Positions 5,689-7,868 of a DNA stretch of 7,868 nucleotides are shown one piece after another (within the stretch, counting starts at the first letter, position 1; each line of letters begins with the position of its first letter). The stretch spans positions 1 through 7,868 of the forward strand of contig UWSO01000056.1 in NCBI GenBank assembly GCA_900538385.1. The letters are read 5' to 3'. Source of the DNA: an uncultured Porphyromonas sp. (GTDB lineage: Bacteria; Bacteroidota; Bacteroidia; Bacteroidales; Porphyromonadaceae). The notes beneath the pieces are model-generated. The model made no database searches. It saw only the letters and a list, made by a program, of their open reading frames with translations, and was not told the origin of the DNA. Position numbers and translations under genes: made by a program.

Positions 5689-6495
5689 TTAATGTTTGCC
5701 CCATAGTTGTTTCTTCTCAGGAGTAAAGCAGAGATAACCTATCACTAAGGCAATTCCCCAAGAGAGGAGGTTTACCACATCTCTCAGAGCGAAGCTTGTA
5801 AGCTCCTCCACAGGTCGTATCGAAGCTAAGTATGTGAAGGTAGCGAAGGGAAGATAGGCCCCCGAAGGTTCGTTGGTCATAAAAACAGCAAAGGCGGTCA
5901 AGAAAAATCCCAGCAGGATAGGTAGCGTAAAACTACGCGCTAGCAAGCTGACAATAAGTCCCAATGCTCCAACGCTGAGCGATGCGAGTAGAATGCGTCC
6001 CAATAGCTGTGTCGAGCCAATCCAAATGGAGTAGTCTGTAAACTTGTAGGCAGGTATCAAAAGCCCAAGTAGGTATCCTCCCAAGATGAAGCCAAGCCAA
6101 GTAACTAGGCACAAGATTACCGTGAGTAGCGAGAGCGAAAGGACTTTGGATAGATAGAGTTTCCACTTAACTATAGGGAATGCAAAGAGGGTTCTGATAT
6201 TATCGTTTTGAAACTCCAACTCGCATACCATATAAGATAGGATCACGATGGCTGGTGGTAGCACGAGGGATAGTAGCGGGAGTGTATAGCGAGACCAAAT
6301 CATCAGCCACGGATTACCATCATAGGCAAATGCCGTAGCATCTAAAAGACCCGTCCGCCCCTTGTAAATAGCATAGAGGAGTATCAGTAGATAGAAAACT
6401 AGTGGCGATAGCAAAAGCGTCACAATGCGTCTATTGCGCAGAGTCTTATAGACCTCTGCTTGTAGTATGTTGGATAGTGGTATGAGAGACTTCAT
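5689..6495 (-). CDS. ABC-2 type transporter permease
   Basis: This is the membrane subunit of an ABC transporter, 268 residues from ATG 6495. About six hydrophobic segments are visible (roughly 24-44, 70-90, 115-147, 165-187, 190-207 and 240-256). The N-terminal lead NILQAEVYKTLRNRRI is the amphipathic, basic start common to ABC-2 permeases of the lantibiotic/bacitracin-export type. The loop CELEFQNDNIRTLFAFPIVK (91-110), followed by WKLYLSKVLS, matches the conserved cytoplasmic coupling region of that group. A longer frame from TTG 6534 overlaps the ATPase by 32 nt. ATG 6495 lies 7 nt after the ATPase stop and begins MKSLIPLSN, so it is chosen. It presumably dimerises, or pairs with an unseen second permease, with the ATPase at its cytoplasmic face. 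The substrate is not evident from the sequence. Confidence 0.85.
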   Translation of the reverse strand: MKSLIPLSNILQAEVYKTLRNRRIVTLLLSPLVFYLLILLYAIYKGRTGLLDATAFAYDGNPWLMIWSRYTLPLLSLVLPPAIVILSYMVCELEFQNDNIRTLFAFPIVKWKLYLSKVLSLSLLTVILCLVTWLGFILGGYLLGLLIPAYKFTDYSIWIGSTQLLGRILLASLSVGALGLIVSLLARSFTLPILLGFFLTAFAVFMTNEPSGAYLPFATFTYLASIRPVEELTSFALRDVVNLLSWGIALVIGYLCFTPEKKQLWGKH

Positions 6496-6502
6496 AGTGG
6501 CG

Positions 6503-7405
6503 CTATTCGGTAAGGTGGATAAAAGCATTTTCAAGAGCCGACCCCCTATGCGTTACATTATAGATAGAGATGCCGTCTTGACTGAGTGTGGCGAGTAGGC
6601 GAGCAAACTCCTCTTCGTCCTTTACCTCAAACTCGACATGATGCGTATCACATACCCGCAGCAGTGTGAATCTAGAGTCGTATCCTAGTTGCGTCATCAG
6701 TGCGCTATCGCCCAGCTTGAGACATACGATATCGGGTTGCTTTTGGGTAAGCGCTTCAATGCCTCCTTGATAGAGTATCTTACCCTCCTTAATGATTGCG
6801 ACTTGATCAGCCAACTTCTCCAGCTCCTCTAGGATATGACTAGAGAGAAAGATGGTCACCCCCTCCTCTTGATTAAGTCTGGCCAAGATATTCCTAAGCT
6901 CATAGATACCCTGAGGATCGAGTGCATTAAGAGGCTCATCGAGGATCAGCATCTCAGGACGCTTGAAGAGACACATCGCCAAGCCTAGACGTTGCTTCAG
7001 ACCCGACGAGAGTGCTTGTGCCTTCTTGTCGGCATGCTCACTGAGACTAAGGAGAGACAGGACTTCGTCCTTTCGCTCCCGTCCCATTCGAAATATTTTG
7101 TCTAGATAGTCAAGGTTCTCAGAGACGGTGAGAAAAGGATAGTAAGAGGGGTGCTCAATCATGCCGCTAGCACTGGAGCGTAGCAGTAAGGGGGAGTTCT
7201 TAAGGTTTACACCCTTAAAAAGTATCTCCCCCTCATCCAATGGGAGCAGTCCCAAGAGTAGTTTGATCGTCGTAGACTTGCCCGCTCCATTCTTACCCAA
7301 GTAGCCGAATATAGAGCCCGCAGGGACCTCTAGATCCACCCCTCGGAGTATTGGATTGCCTTGGTAACCAAAGCGCAAGCCTCTTATAGAGAGTATACTG
7401 TCCAT
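6503..7405 (-). CDS. ABC transporter ATP-binding protein, E-loop type
   Basis: This cytoplasmic ATPase of 300 residues powers the adjacent permease. Walker A is GKNGAGKST (37-45), the signature LSSGLKQRL (132-140), Walker B MLILDEP (152-158), the D-loop NALDP (160-164) and the switch His at 190 (LSSH). The Q-loop position reads GMIEHPSYYPFLT, with Glu84 where most ABC proteins have Gln. This E-loop is a known mark of lantibiotic-immunity (LanF-type) ATPases and relatives. The signature has Ser in place of the first Gly of LSGG, a tolerated variation. The region after about 210 is a family-typical C-terminal extension. The ATG at 7405 gives the expected start MDSILSIRGLRFGY, and the gene leads the operon with the permease and outer-membrane barrel. 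Export of, or immunity to, a peptide or hydrophobic antibiotic is plausible but inferred. Confidence 0.92.
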   Translation of the reverse strand: MDSILSIRGLRFGYQGNPILRGVDLEVPAGSIFGYLGKNGAGKSTTIKLLLGLLPLDEGEILFKGVNLKNSPLLLRSSASGMIEHPSYYPFLTVSENLDYLDKIFRMGRERKDEVLSLLSLSEHADKKAQALSSGLKQRLGLAMCLFKRPEMLILDEPLNALDPQGIYELRNILARLNQEEGVTIFLSSHILEELEKLADQVAIIKEGKILYQGGIEALTQKQPDIVCLKLGDSALMTQLGYDSRFTLLRVCDTHHVEFEVKDEEEFARLLATLSQDGISIYNVTHRGSALENAFIHLTE

Positions 7406-7595
7406 AATCTATGTTGGTTATGTAGGTTCGATTAGCTGCATGCTTTAGCTGTCAAGCGCAACCTCGTTTGTTTCTACTGCTAAGAACAGCTTAGAGCTTT
7501 CCCTAAGTATAGTTTCTTTTGGCATCTTCATGCGCCTTGTCGGTCAATACAGAATGTCGCTTCTTTCGTTCTGATACTAAGGGCCCTACGGGACT

Positions 7596-7868
7596 TTACA
7601 GCAATGTTTTATGAATGGAGTTACCGATGCGGACTATATAGGTACCTCTTGACGGCATTGGGATGGAATGAGAGGTGGTGAAGCTTCCTTGCGCTATCAG
7701 CGTCCCATCTATGGCATAAACAGCATACGGAACCGAAGAGGAAAGGCTTTCCGTCGCCTCAATGACCAGTCGGCCGTCTCTTCCATAGATCTTGTATTTC
7801 CCGGCATGGTCCACCTGAGGTGTCTCTATTCCTGTAGGGAACTTGTCAGTCTCAATGATATTGGTGAA
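7596..7868 (-). CDS. C-terminal end of a T9SS-secreted protein (partial)
   Basis: The minus-strand frame is open from the right window edge to TAA at 7598-7596, giving the last 90 residues. The final roughly 75 form a type A T9SS sorting domain: YKIYGRDGRLVIEA, then VPYAVYAIDGTLIAQGSF, then the closing GTYIVRIGNSIHKTLL, which fits the G-x-Y-x-V-x-(I/V)...K pattern of this signal. Such domains direct cargo through the outer membrane by the type IX system and are removed when the protein is anchored to A-LPS or released. The mature, functional part lies beyond the window, so the protein's activity cannot be said. A GTG at 7814 is internal to the domain and is not a real start. It is separated from the ABC operon by 190 nt and is probably transcribed separately. 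Confidence 0.85.
   Translation of the reverse strand, partial: FTNIIETDKFPTGIETPQVDHAGKYKIYGRDGRLVIEATESLSSSVPYAVYAIDGTLIAQGSFTTSHSIPMPSRGTYIVRIGNSIHKTLL

Noticed and set aside
5933..6166. 77-codon minus-strand frame inside the permease
   Set aside because: It is an alternative frame of a clear multi-pass membrane protein, with no independent evidence.
7476..7500. Hairpin CTAAG/CTTAG as terminator of the T9SS gene
   Set aside because: The stem is only about 5 bp and is not followed by a T-run in either direction.

Overview
The window looks like a chromosomal piece of a Bacteroidota bacterium, most likely a Porphyromonas or close relative. Four things point there: a C-terminal type IX secretion (T9SS) sorting domain, an OMP_b-brl_3-type outer-membrane barrel with an N-terminal carboxypeptidase-regulatory-like domain, a psd-pss-DUF4834 phospholipid cluster, and a promoter element of the Bacteroidota TAnnTTTG type. 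The genus is inferred from gene style and order, not from a marker gene.

Region 1 (1-1266) is accessory DNA with no intact gene. It starts with the 3' part of an IS4-family transposase that carries the YREK signature but is interrupted by an in-frame TAG. A compact terminator follows, and the IS end probably lies near 498. Directly abutting it, on the minus strand, are the first 18 codons of an IS110-family recombinase, so one IS seems to have cut another. The DNA upstream of that start codon (about 555-751) is rich in hairpins and sits where IS110 elements encode their bridge RNA. Next come a 27-bp perfect inverted repeat (811-900), a degenerate 22-bp tandem array of five units (929-1038) and a strong hairpin terminator (1157-1201).

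Region 2 (1267-3100) is a minus-strand operon. psd (phosphatidylserine decarboxylase) is followed by pssA (phosphatidylserine synthase) and a small DUF4834-like membrane protein. Together the two enzymes convert CDP-diacylglycerol plus serine to phosphatidylserine and then to phosphatidylethanolamine. A -7-like box lies upstream of psd, and the 1157-1201 hairpin probably ends the transcript.

Region 3 (3182-7405) is a second minus-strand operon: an ABC ATPase, an ABC-2-type permease and an outer-membrane beta-barrel protein, with 7- and 11-nt gaps. The ATPase has Glu where most ABC proteins have the Q-loop Gln, as in lantibiotic-immunity transporters. The operon therefore couples an inner-membrane peptide- or antibiotic-type ABC pump with an outer-membrane barrel.

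Region 4 (7596-7868) is the C-terminal end of a T9SS cargo protein whose body lies beyond the window.

The best candidates for something under-described are the IS110 bridge-RNA remnant, the repeat complex at 811-1038, and the E-loop ABC plus outer-membrane barrel operon.
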